Source of the DNA: a virus
Length of the DNA: 21,575 nucleotides
IMG/VR virus record: IMGVR_UViG_3300045999_009541
Coordinates: 1 to 21,575 of that record
Strand: one strand, 5' to 3'
Part shown: in pieces, positions 6,930 through 15,335 of the stretch
Layout of the letters: every line of letters begins with the position of its first letter
Position numbering within the stretch: position 1 is the first letter of the stretch
Position numbers and translations under genes: made by a program
Notes under the pieces: generated by a model
What the model saw: the letters and a program-made list of their open reading frames with translations, nothing else
Database searches by the model: none
What the model was told of the DNA's origin: nothing

Positions 6930-7447
6930 TATATAATATTAGATTCAACTAAATATTTGAATATATCATTATCGTTTGTACCTTTTAAGAAATAGTGAGA
7001 TTTACCATCATTCCATTTGTTTGAGTCTAATGGGTCTCTTTCTTGATTAGTTCTGTTAGTTGCTGAGTTTGAATCGTGATTTTCTGCTCTCATATAATTA
7101 CCTTGAAATTCTGTTTTTTCAAGTCTAAAACCAAGTTGCTCAACATCATTAAATGGTGATTGTAAATTAGGATTTTTATAATCATAAAACTTAATAAAAT
7201 CATTTTTATTTACTTCTATAAATGCTGTTTTTGTATAATCACCATGTGCTAACCAAATATTATTTTTTTGTTTACCACCTATTGGATTATCATTACCTTG
7301 TAATCTATATTTATTTGTAATAAATTTACAAACTTTATTCCTAAAAGATTTATTTTTAGTTTTATACATAAAGTTTGTAAAGTATAAACTAAAATTTATC
7401 CATTGGTCTTTTATTGCATATGCATGAAAAAATTGTGGTACTGCCAT
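6929..7447 (-). CDS. Unrecognised probable virion protein
   Basis: A 172-residue basic and aromatic protein beginning M-A-V-P-Q-F-F-H-A-Y-A-I-K-D-Q-W-I-N-F-S-L-Y-F-T-N-F. Lys/Asn-rich patches follow (Y-K-T-K-N-K-S-F-R-N-K-V). No signal peptide or membrane helix is evident. It starts four bases after the stop of the 956-residue virion protein and overlaps the following gene by one base, so it is the second gene of the minus-strand unit. It may be an accessory or partner of the two large proteins flanking it. No family is recognised. Confidence 0.6.
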   Translation of the reverse strand: MAVPQFFHAYAIKDQWINFSLYFTNFMYKTKNKSFRNKVCKFITNKYRLQGNDNPIGGKQKNNIWLAHGDYTKTAFIEVNKNDFIKFYDYKNPNLQSPFNDVEQLGFRLEKTEFQGNYMRAENHDSNSATNRTNQERDPLDSNKWNDGKSHYFLKGTNDNDIFKYLVESNII

Positions 7448-7451
7448 ATTA

Positions 7452-10322
7452 TTAAGTGGTTACTATTGCATCTTTAATTAGTTGTACAGTCAGTGTACTA
7501 TCAGGAAGCTCTAAAATACTATTTTTAAAAGTAATTTCGGCACTTATTTGTGTATTAAGTATAGCATTATATCTACTAGTACCAGGATAAGATGTTGCTC
7601 TACTTAATACCTTTAAATCATTAACATCATAATAAGAATCTATATTAAAATTGTAGATTGAAAGGATAGCATTTTTAATATCATCGTAAGTCCATTTTAA
7701 TCGGAAAACAACTGAGCTGGTTGCATTATCAAAAGATATAATATCACCTTGTGTTTGAAGGGTTAAAAGATTACCCTCTTTAAGAAGGTATAGATTATTA
7801 TATAAAGTTGTTGAGTTGGGTGGTGAAAATGTTCCTCTTTTGATATAAATTTTATACTTTAATTCAGATAAATTTTCTTCTATTGTTCCCAAATTATTGC
7901 TTGCTAAGTTATAAATAACAACCCTAATATTAGTATAATTTTCTATATATTTTGCTTCATCATATTCAATACCATCAATAGGTGTTAATGATGCAGTAGA
8001 GAATTGTGAAGATGCGGTATAATTCTCTTTAACATATCTTTGATGATATATGGTACTTGGATATTTTTGCGCTCCTGGTTGTGTACCAAAGAAATTATTT
8101 TCTTCCTTTTTAAAATTGTCTTGACCATGGGCAAGAGAAGGTGGCGGTGGGGGAAGGGGTGGTTGTGGTTCATTTGCTTGTCCAGTAACATCTGTATTTA
8201 GCGGTGATGGGTCAGGGTCTCTACCAGGTATAGTAATATGATTATACATATCTGAATATTTTAACATCTCATTCATGTGTCTTTGATATGCTACATTATC
8301 TAAATATGTATTATCAGTTAAAGGACCTGTTTCATCTCTATCTTTTGCTCCAAAATATAAAATATTTGTTTGTTCTTCAAACCCATTTGTAGCATTTTGG
8401 CCGTATTCATTATCCCAACTGTTTGACCATGTATCAGGGTCAAAAACATTGAACATTGTATCTGTATCTTCTTTTTGTTCATCTACAGTTTTCATTTTTG
8501 ACCTTCTTACATATATATATTGAGCAACGCTATATATTTTACCTGCTTCAAAACTATGATGTTTCCAAATCCATTTAGCTTGGTTTGGATATTGTAATGA
8601 GGTTCCTGCTTGACTTCGTGTTTGGTATAGTGGACCATAATCGTAAGATTGTGGTATTTTTAATGCTATTTTACCTGTTCTATTTCTAGATGGGGGGTTA
8701 TCAATTATTTCATCATTTGTCAAATAAAAATATCCCCTAAAACCAATAAATACACCTGTTGGATTATTATTATTAACAGATACCAAATCTCCGTTTTCAT
8801 TTGTAACAACTTTATTTCTATTACAATTTAATAATGCAATAAAACTACCATTATTTTGATAAAAAACATAATTTTTTGGTTCTATAAATCCAATATCTTC
8901 ATCGTAAGAATATTGACTATAAATACCATCTGTGCTTGGTGTACTATCATTATTTAATATATCTGCTGTTAAATCATCTACTGTATTTTTTATAGTAAAA
9001 ACTTTAGGTACTAAATTACCCTTTTTATGTGATTGTATAAATAAATCATCAGGTATACTTTCTAAATAATTATCTTCAGTAAAGTTACATGCATTTTTTT
9101 TACCATAATATATAAATTGAAATGCATCATAATCATTTCTACCACCATTTAAAGTACAATATAAATCTTGAAACAATCTAAATCTTATATAAGGTACAAC
9201 ATTTTTAATTTGGAAACAAAAAACTAGATTATTACAATTAAGACCTGGTAGTGGTGCATTCATATTTCTATTATATGAAAAAGTTCTAGATGCACCTAAT
9301 AAACAAACTCTTCCAGCGGCATATAAAGCCCACCATCCATTAGAACCTATACTTGATTGTTCACATCCAACACATAAATTTAACCAAGCAAAATAAAGTC
9401 TAAATATAATTCTATCACCCCACCAAGTACGATTGCCAGGTGTAAAATAATTACCAAATACAGTTACAAATGGTTTAATTTGTTTGTTAAGTTTAAAATC
9501 CAATCTATTAATGCCAACATTTGTATTTGTTTCATCTTGACTCCATAATGGTTTAACATATTGTGTGATATTTTGTATGTCAATATTTGGTAATGTTTCT
9601 AATCGAAGTTGGTCATTAATTTTAGTATTTTCATCAACAAAAAAACTATCAGGATATCCTTCTAATTTTAGTAAAGCAGGTGTTGTTGAAAATTTACCAA
9701 TATCTGTTATATCTGCACACATAGTTACTGTGTATGTTCTATTGGCAGGTACTGTTAAAATATAATCACCACTTTCATTTGTGACTGTGGTAAATTTTAA
9801 ATACTTATCATAAACATATGCAAGTGTTTCATTTGTTAAAATTTCTTCTTTTTCAGGAAATGTACCGACAGGTGTTTTTGGTGTAGCACCTATACCAAAT
9901 TCATTATCAGGAAAATCATTAAAATTTCTATTTCTTGAATATTTAGGTAAGAGATTATAAACTTTATTATTGTCATCTGTATCAAATGTGGTTTGATAAG
10001 GATACATAGAAAGTGCTTCTATTTTTTTAATATCATCTAAAGTTATTGGACTACTAACTTCTGTTTCATCAATTGGAATAAATATAGAGACACGACAATT
10101 TGGTAAACCAACACCACTACCTGTAACTCTACCGACAATAATACCATAATCTGAATCAAATAATCTATATAAATCCTTTTGAAAGATTCTCAATGATAAG
10201 ATGTCAAGAGATTCGTAGGTTTGTCCAAGTTCTACATTTATGTATTTATCACCTATGTTTGTTTTGACTCTTAATGACTTATGCTTATCGTTATTACTTT
10301 TTAAAAAATTAAAAATTCTCAT
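7452..10322 (-). CDS. Large virion protein with a carboxypeptidase-regulatory-like domain
   Basis: A 956-residue protein and the first gene of the minus block, four bases downstream of its own late-promoter-like element. Residues about 59-82 (Y-G-I-I-V-G-R-V-T-G, then L-P-N-C-R-V-S-I-F-I-P) and 181-205 (T-N-E-S-G-D-Y-I-L-T-V-P-A-N-R-T-Y-T-V) form the two halves of a transthyretin-like/CarboxypepD_reg beta-sandwich, split by a roughly 95-residue insertion. Residues 317-412 hold seven Cys (317, 320, 340, 363, 369, 389, 412). A proline tract (Q-P-P-L-P-P-P-P-P-S) lies near 718-728, followed by a beta-rich C-terminal region. This domain type is often found in adhesins and appendage proteins. The most likely role is a large baseplate or fibre component contacting the host surface; that is inference, and no catalytic motif is seen. 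Confidence 0.65.
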   Translation of the reverse strand: MRIFNFLKSNNDKHKSLRVKTNIGDKYINVELGQTYESLDILSLRIFQKDLYRLFDSDYGIIVGRVTGSGVGLPNCRVSIFIPIDETEVSSPITLDDIKKIEALSMYPYQTTFDTDDNNKVYNLLPKYSRNRNFNDFPDNEFGIGATPKTPVGTFPEKEEILTNETLAYVYDKYLKFTTVTNESGDYILTVPANRTYTVTMCADITDIGKFSTTPALLKLEGYPDSFFVDENTKINDQLRLETLPNIDIQNITQYVKPLWSQDETNTNVGINRLDFKLNKQIKPFVTVFGNYFTPGNRTWWGDRIIFRLYFAWLNLCVGCEQSSIGSNGWWALYAAGRVCLLGASRTFSYNRNMNAPLPGLNCNNLVFCFQIKNVVPYIRFRLFQDLYCTLNGGRNDYDAFQFIYYGKKNACNFTEDNYLESIPDDLFIQSHKKGNLVPKVFTIKNTVDDLTADILNNDSTPSTDGIYSQYSYDEDIGFIEPKNYVFYQNNGSFIALLNCNRNKVVTNENGDLVSVNNNNPTGVFIGFRGYFYLTNDEIIDNPPSRNRTGKIALKIPQSYDYGPLYQTRSQAGTSLQYPNQAKWIWKHHSFEAGKIYSVAQYIYVRRSKMKTVDEQKEDTDTMFNVFDPDTWSNSWDNEYGQNATNGFEEQTNILYFGAKDRDETGPLTDNTYLDNVAYQRHMNEMLKYSDMYNHITIPGRDPDPSPLNTDVTGQANEPQPPLPPPPPSLAHGQDNFKKEENNFFGTQPGAQKYPSTIYHQRYVKENYTASSQFSTASLTPIDGIEYDEAKYIENYTNIRVVIYNLASNNLGTIEENLSELKYKIYIKRGTFSPPNSTTLYNNLYLLKEGNLLTLQTQGDIISFDNATSSVVFRLKWTYDDIKNAILSIYNFNIDSYYDVNDLKVLSRATSYPGTSRYNAILNTQISAEITFKNSILELPDSTLTVQLIKDAIVTT
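8140..8168 (+). other. G-rich island with possible quadruplex potential
   Basis: This stretch has repeated GG, GGGGG and GGGG runs in an otherwise AT-rich genome. On the minus strand it encodes the proline tract of the 956-residue virion protein. Its runs allow a two-tetrad G-quadruplex in the plus strand. The base composition may simply reflect Pro codons (CCN). Confidence 0.35.
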
Positions 10323-10326
10323 GATA

Positions 10327-10341
10327 TTTTTTATAAATAGT
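10327..10341 (-). promoter_or_regulatory. Late-promoter-like element, copy 3
   Basis: ACTATTTATAAAAAA on the minus strand, one mismatch from the exact motif, four bases before the ATG of the 956-residue gene at 10322. It is back to back with copy 4. Confidence 0.6.
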
Positions 10342-10356
10342 TATAACTATTTATAA
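10331..10356. repeat. Perfect 26-bp palindrome in a divergent promoter region
   Basis: Half-site TTATAAATAGTTA followed directly by its exact reverse complement. It lies in the 47-base interval between the two largest, divergently read structural genes and contains the core of promoter-like copies 3 and 4, one per strand. It could be an operator-like dyad or just the consequence of two facing copies of the same motif. Confidence 0.8.
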
Positions 10357-10360
10357 TAAA
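10346..10360 (+). promoter_or_regulatory. Late-promoter-like element, copy 4
   Basis: Exact ACTATTTATAATAAA, nine bases before the GTG start at 10370 of the baseplate wedge gene. TCATA follows shortly after, as in copies 2 and 5. Confidence 0.65.
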
Positions 10361-10369
10361 TTATCATAA

Positions 10370-13300
10370 GTGGCTAAAAAGATTAAATTTATTGGTGGTT
10401 CGGCAGTTAATAAAGATAACTTACCATCTTTTTCGGTATTTAATAATTCCTTTCAAACAACTGTATTTAACGGTGATATAGAATTATCTAGTAAGTTTAG
10501 CACAAATTTAAGTATTAATACTTCTAATAATATTATAACAACTCAAAGAGATGTTACACTTAGTGACTTAAAAATTACAGACTTGGATGGTTTGAATAAT
10601 TTTATAAAAATCACAAGTAAATTAAAGTTAAATGTAGATAGAGAAAACCTTTCAACTTATGCAGTTTATGGTTCACTAAAAGAAAAATTTAGGATAGGTA
10701 TTAATAATATAATTAATAAGTTTCCAGGCGGTTTATTTATTGATTTTGACCTTAATGGTATTACATATTCAAATATATTAGACTATACTTATGATGAATT
10801 AACAGATACTTCAACTTTTAGAGTACCAACTATACTAATTAATAATCCATTTTTAATTAATTTTAAAGTTGGTGATGTATTAGATTCAAAAAATCTTGAT
10901 AATTTAGTTCAAAGATACGAAGATTATGTTCTAAACTATGATAGTATAAATTATAGTATAAATGGTTTTACAGGTATTAGTAGTTCAAATACGGCTTACT
11001 TGTATTTTAATGTTTCTAATAATCCATTTTCGGGAACATCAACACCACAAAATTTTAGTGATGTTTATTTGATAAAACCAAATGATATTGAGTTTAATAA
11101 ATTTTATGATTCGTTAAATGAACTTGAAAGATATTTCTTAAATAAGAATTCAACACCAAAATATTCATTTACTTTTAAAATACCTGAAATTGATGAAGAT
11201 AACAATTTATCATATAAATCATATTCATTAAATTTTCCTTTAGAATCTGATGGTTACAATTTGGATACAGAATCATCTGTTTACATAACTTTCTTGGATA
11301 CTTTATTTGAGATTGCTGATTTATATGATGATTATAAATCAAATCTTATTATTAGAAAATTTATACCCGAATCTATATTAGATTTTGATAATACTTCAGA
11401 TTTTAAAACAGAATCCATAGTAAAAATTTATGGTAAAGAAATTGATGAAATTAAAATGTTCATTGATTCCTTAATGAACATTAATTCCACTTCTTATGAT
11501 AAAATAAATAATATACCCGATGTTTTAATTAAAAATCTTGCAAGAACTTTAGGTTGGAAAGCAAGAAATATAATTAATGATAAAGATTTAATATCAGCGG
11601 TATTTGCAAATAATAGTAGTGGTGATACTGATGTTGAGGCTTCTTTGGCTGAAGTAGACATTGAGCTTTGGAGAAGACTTGTTATCAATACTGCTTGGTT
11701 TATGAAAAGCAAGGGTACTAGAAAGGCACTTGAGACAATATTTAATTTTTTAGGTGCGCCACAATGTTTAATTAGTTTAGATGAATATGTATATGTTGTT
11801 GATAAACCAATTAATACAAATCTTGTAAATGTAGATGTTTTAATAGACCCAGCAATAGATGGTTTAGTACCTACTCCAATACCTTTTGATAACGATGGAT
11901 ATCCTATCGCACCTTTTACAGACCAATACACATATTTTCAAATGGATGGTAATGAGGACAATGGTAGAAAATACATTGACTTATACAGAAAATTAGGATA
12001 TGATGTTGTAAAAACTATTGATAATAAAAAATCTTGGATTTATTATGAAAGTGCTAATACACATTCATCAAGTGCTAGAAGCACAAACTATCAAGTAAAT
12101 GATTCAAGATTAATAATCAATACTAAAGAAGTTACTATTGGTATTGATGTAGCAAGAGCAATAGAATGTGATGTTTATGAGTTTAATAAAGAAAATGATT
12201 ATCCTGTAACAAGCACAGGAAGAACATCACCATATCCACAAAGAGAGTCGAATAAATTTGATGCAAATTCTTTAACATTTGCAGAATACATTAATAAAAT
12301 ATATTCAACATTCATAAATGCACAAAATAGAAAAGTTAGTGATTCTGCAATTGGTTCACATTATCCTTCTTTAACAAATTTATATTATGATTATTTAGAT
12401 AATTCATTTGCTGATATTGGTGTTGTATCAAACAAAAGAAAATTCAAAGAATTATTAGAATATGTTGATAATTTAGATAATATTTTTGATGATTTTATAA
12501 AACAATTTATACCTGCGACTACAATATTTGGTGAAAGTACCACAAATATTAGAAATACAGTATTTACACCTCAAAAATATGTTTATAAACAAGGTATAGA
12601 TGATGGTTCAGAGTTTCAGAGTAATGTTAACGAATTAGCAAGTCAACAAGATAATCCTTTTGAGGATAGACAGGATTTGGTTAGAGTAGAGTCAGTATTT
12701 TTTGATGATTATAATGATACAATATCAATTGCAACAATATCACAAAGTGTAGAATCAAGTGATAGTGGTAATATAGATACACCAACATTTACTAGAGTTT
12801 ATACACCCAAATTTGTTGCACCTGTTTGGGATGGTAAAATTTGTGAATTTACAAAACCTAGTTTTGAATTAACTGGTGCAACTAAAATAGAATTATCTAG
12901 TTTAACTAACAATTCAATTGTTAATAAAACAGATGAATCAGGTAAAACTATAACATTTAATTTCACATCGGGAACAGAAGTTTTAAGTGCTTCTACTACT
13001 GAGTTTTATTATAGTATACATAAATATAATAAATCAATAAATGTTCAAGGATTTAATGATACACCAATTTATACATTCAGCGGTTCTTATACATCATTTG
13101 CAACATCAAATACAATTTCTGATTATATAATAACTTCATCATTTACTTGTGATTCGGAATATATAATTAAACCATATTATGTATTTACTTCTTGTGTGAA
13201 TACAGGGAGTACTATTACTGCAAATTCTCCTTATACATATTATGAAGCGTTAATTTTAACAGGCTATAATTCACAATATACAAGTAGTCCAAGATTTTTA

Positions 13301-14323
13301 AATTTAACAGGTAGAACTTTTACAGGTGAAAATTTTACAACATTAATACCTAAAACAGCATATACACCATCATTTAGAAATTATAATACTTTAGATGATT
13401 ATTATTTTGTTACAGTTTGTGAACCGGATGAACCTATATTGAGATTATCATTAGGTGCTACCGAAACAGATGGTTTATTTGTTGAAACAATACCTGTTAA
13501 TACGGCAGTATTTACTGCATTTACTTTACAGTATGAACCTGTTGGTCATATTATTGTTAGTGTTAATGGTGTTACTTTACAAAGAATAGCAGAATATAAT
13601 GATGATATTTATACACCAAATTTACCTGCAAATATTAGAAGACGTTCATTTGTTTTAAATCAAAGGTTAACAAATGCACATGGTGATGTATTAACAGTTG
13701 CATATTATAAAAATCCTAATAATATACAAAAATTAGTTAAAGAAGATTTCTTATTTACAGGTTCAACAAGCATAGAACTTGATGCTACATTGAATAAATA
13801 TGTAATAACTCTTGGTAATGTCAGAGTTAGTAATACTGAAGCTGTTGTTTATTCGGATGGTGTTTTATTAGAAGATGGAACGGAATACTATGGATTTTCT
13901 CCAAATTATCCAAACAAAATAATATTGGATATACTACCTCCTGACCCACCATCAACAATTTCGGTTGTATATTTTACATATCCAAATTCTGGTGGTCAAA
14001 CAATTAATGCAGGGAATCCGTTTACAATTAGTTGGGGTATACCTAGACAAATAGATAATAATGTTACAGGAGAGTTTATACATCAATTTTATGATTTGGC
14101 TGATACAGGATTTACAGGTACAACATTATATACAACTTCAACTCCTTACGATTATTTAAATGTTGATTATAGTCAAGCATTTGATTGGAATCAAACAACA
14201 TTAACAGGTTTAACAACTTATAATTATAGATTAGCATCAACAAAAACATTTAAAACTATTAATAATATAAATTTAAGTGCAGTAACATATAGTGATACAA
14301 TTAAAATAAAAATACCAGCATAA
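10370..14323 (+). CDS. Large baseplate wedge protein, P2 gpI/T4 gp7-like
   Basis: A 1317-residue protein with a GTG start; no ATG is available nearby. Residues about 385-475 carry the tail-protein-I signature: L-A-R-T-L-G-W, then L-W-R-R-L-V-I-N-T-A-W-F-M-K-S-K-G-T-R-K-A-L-E-T-I-F-N-F-L-G-A-P. That signature marks P2 gpI and its T4 counterpart gp7, a wedge protein that trimerises with gp6 around the hub. About 715-745 (I-K-Q-F-I-P-A-T-T-I-F-G, then N-T-V-F-T-P-Q-K-Y-V-Y) looks conserved. The C-terminal third holds two related beta modules near 1055-1205 (S-V-N-G-V-T-L-Q with L-T-V-A-Y-Y; Y-S-D-G-V-L-L-E with I-S-V-V-Y-F) and a final fibronectin-III-like segment. T4 gp7 has 1032 residues, so this protein looks like a wedge subunit with appended fibre-like domains. 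The next gene follows after one base. Confidence 0.7.
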   Translation: MAKKIKFIGGSAVNKDNLPSFSVFNNSFQTTVFNGDIELSSKFSTNLSINTSNNIITTQRDVTLSDLKITDLDGLNNFIKITSKLKLNVDRENLSTYAVYGSLKEKFRIGINNIINKFPGGLFIDFDLNGITYSNILDYTYDELTDTSTFRVPTILINNPFLINFKVGDVLDSKNLDNLVQRYEDYVLNYDSINYSINGFTGISSSNTAYLYFNVSNNPFSGTSTPQNFSDVYLIKPNDIEFNKFYDSLNELERYFLNKNSTPKYSFTFKIPEIDEDNNLSYKSYSLNFPLESDGYNLDTESSVYITFLDTLFEIADLYDDYKSNLIIRKFIPESILDFDNTSDFKTESIVKIYGKEIDEIKMFIDSLMNINSTSYDKINNIPDVLIKNLARTLGWKARNIINDKDLISAVFANNSSGDTDVEASLAEVDIELWRRLVINTAWFMKSKGTRKALETIFNFLGAPQCLISLDEYVYVVDKPINTNLVNVDVLIDPAIDGLVPTPIPFDNDGYPIAPFTDQYTYFQMDGNEDNGRKYIDLYRKLGYDVVKTIDNKKSWIYYESANTHSSSARSTNYQVNDSRLIINTKEVTIGIDVARAIECDVYEFNKENDYPVTSTGRTSPYPQRESNKFDANSLTFAEYINKIYSTFINAQNRKVSDSAIGSHYPSLTNLYYDYLDNSFADIGVVSNKRKFKELLEYVDNLDNIFDDFIKQFIPATTIFGESTTNIRNTVFTPQKYVYKQGIDDGSEFQSNVNELASQQDNPFEDRQDLVRVESVFFDDYNDTISIATISQSVESSDSGNIDTPTFTRVYTPKFVAPVWDGKICEFTKPSFELTGATKIELSSLTNNSIVNKTDESGKTITFNFTSGTEVLSASTTEFYYSIHKYNKSINVQGFNDTPIYTFSGSYTSFATSNTISDYIITSSFTCDSEYIIKPYYVFTSCVNTGSTITANSPYTYYEALILTGYNSQYTSSPRFLNLTGRTFTGENFTTLIPKTAYTPSFRNYNTLDDYYFVTVCEPDEPILRLSLGATETDGLFVETIPVNTAVFTAFTLQYEPVGHIIVSVNGVTLQRIAEYNDDIYTPNLPANIRRRSFVLNQRLTNAHGDVLTVAYYKNPNNIQKLVKEDFLFTGSTSIELDATLNKYVITLGNVRVSNTEAVVYSDGVLLEDGTEYYGFSPNYPNKIILDILPPDPPSTISVVYFTYPNSGGQTINAGNPFTISWGIPRQIDNNVTGEFIHQFYDLADTGFTGTTLYTTSTPYDYLNVDYSQAFDWNQTTLTGLTTYNYRLASTKTFKTINNINLSAVTYSDTIKIKIPA

Positions 14324-14324
14324 T

Positions 14325-15290
14325 ATGTCAGAATTAGTATACGGTAAAGAATTTAATAGAGGTAATATTAACGTAGCAAAAGCTACTGTTAGTCCTAAAA
14401 ATATCTACATGGCAAAAGTCATTAGTATTGATGACCCAAATAATGTTGGCAGAATAAAGGTTTTTATTGATGGTATTGACCAAACTAGTACAGCTGATGA
14501 AAGTCTTCCATATGCATATCCTGCAATGTCTAGAATTATTCATGTAATGCCGAGAGTTGGTGAAGCTGTATTAGTTTTTATAGCAGATAAAACTAAAGAT
14601 TCGCAATTATATGGTAATAGATTTTGGATTGGTCCAATAATAACTAACTATAAAAATGTTAAAGATGATAATCAAGATACATTTGGTAGTTTGGGTTCTT
14701 CATCAAGTTTTTTATTAACTAAAAATGTTAATTTTGACCCATTAGAAACTAAATCAGAAAATAATAAAAATGATGAAGCTAATATATTCCCTATAGATTC
14801 TAGTTTACCACCTTTAAATGTTAATAATTCAGCTGATGTAACTATCATAGGTAGAGATAATACTGACATAATACAATCTGAAAATAAAGTTACATTAAGA
14901 GCTGGTAAACACAAGAAAAATTTACCTTTAGACCCCAATAATCAAAATCCGACTTATTCTGTATTGGAGTTTATTGATGATAACACATCGTATTCATTAA
15001 CAGCAGGTGATGAAATTTATTTAGTAAGCCATAAAGGTAGATTTAAATTTAAAAAAATATTAACCAAAGAGGATATTACTGATTTAAAAGAGAATTCACA
15101 ATCAATGTTATATGGTGAATTGACTGTTCAATATTTAAGAACTTTAACAGAAGTTTTTTTAAATCATATACATTCACATCCAAGTAAGCCACCAACTTAT
15201 GGTGCAAAATCAAAATATAAAATTGAAGACTTAAGAAAAGAATTACAAAACATTGAACAATTATTAGCCAAAAACATCAAAATTAATTAA
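14325..15290 (+). CDS. Baseplate hub/spike protein with gp5-type OB-fold
   Basis: A 321-residue protein. Residues about 27-105 form the OB-fold of T4 gp5 and P2 gpV: Y-M-A-K-V-I-S-I-D-D-P-N-N-V-G-R-I-K-V-F, then A-Y-P-A-M-S, then P-R-V-G-E-A-V-L-V-F, then R-F-W-I-G-P-I-I. A Ser/Asn-rich linker follows, then a beta-rich part (T-L-R-A-G-K-H, Y-L-V-S-H-K-G-R-F-K-F). After it comes H-I-H-S-H-P at 281-286, resembling the His-rich end of many spike proteins where metal is bound, and a C-terminal coiled helix. The lysozyme domain found in T4 gp5 is absent. The start follows the upstream stop with the junction TAATATG, so the two are co-translated. It probably sits at the centre of the baseplate, joining tube and spike. 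Confidence 0.8.
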   Translation: MSELVYGKEFNRGNINVAKATVSPKNIYMAKVISIDDPNNVGRIKVFIDGIDQTSTADESLPYAYPAMSRIIHVMPRVGEAVLVFIADKTKDSQLYGNRFWIGPIITNYKNVKDDNQDTFGSLGSSSSFLLTKNVNFDPLETKSENNKNDEANIFPIDSSLPPLNVNNSADVTIIGRDNTDIIQSENKVTLRAGKHKKNLPLDPNNQNPTYSVLEFIDDNTSYSLTAGDEIYLVSHKGRFKFKKILTKEDITDLKENSQSMLYGELTVQYLRTLTEVFLNHIHSHPSKPPTYGAKSKYKIEDLRKELQNIEQLLAKNIKIN

Positions 15291-15306
15291 AGTTTTACTT
15301 TTGTAA

Positions 15307-15321
15307 ACTATTTATAATAAA
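15307..15321 (+). promoter_or_regulatory. Late-promoter-like element, copy 5
   Basis: Exact ACTATTTATAATAAA, 14 bases before the ATG of the tail sheath gene. TCATA follows one base later. The short intergenic region contains no terminator, so the sheath may be read both from here and from upstream. Confidence 0.65.
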
Positions 15322-15335
15322 TCATATTATAAAAA

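Noticed and set aside
6070-7085. Shared N-H-D-S-N-S-A-like string in the 476- and 172-residue proteins as evidence of duplication
   Set aside because: Only about seven residues match and the surrounding sequence does not align; this is too short to claim homology.
7985-8191. A 68-codon open frame in another phase of the 956-residue gene
   Set aside because: It is His/Pro/Leu-rich because it reads the proline tract out of phase; it has no independent start context.
10331-10341. TATAAATA boxes read as classical T4 late promoters in the reverse direction of each motif
   Set aside because: Each TATAAATA is the reverse complement of an element that points towards the adjacent start. At 1656 and 15307 the reverse reading would fire backwards into the capsid terminator or the hub gene, so gene-directed reading is more sensible.
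11494-11931. A 145-codon open frame on the minus strand
   Set aside because: It lies wholly inside the conserved tail-protein-I region of the wedge gene, which has clear family signatures. The antisense translation has no recognisable features.
14334-14938. Minus-strand frames opposite the OB-fold hub gene
   Set aside because: The plus frame has a clear OB-fold signature and overlap-type junctions; the antisense frames show nothing recognisable.
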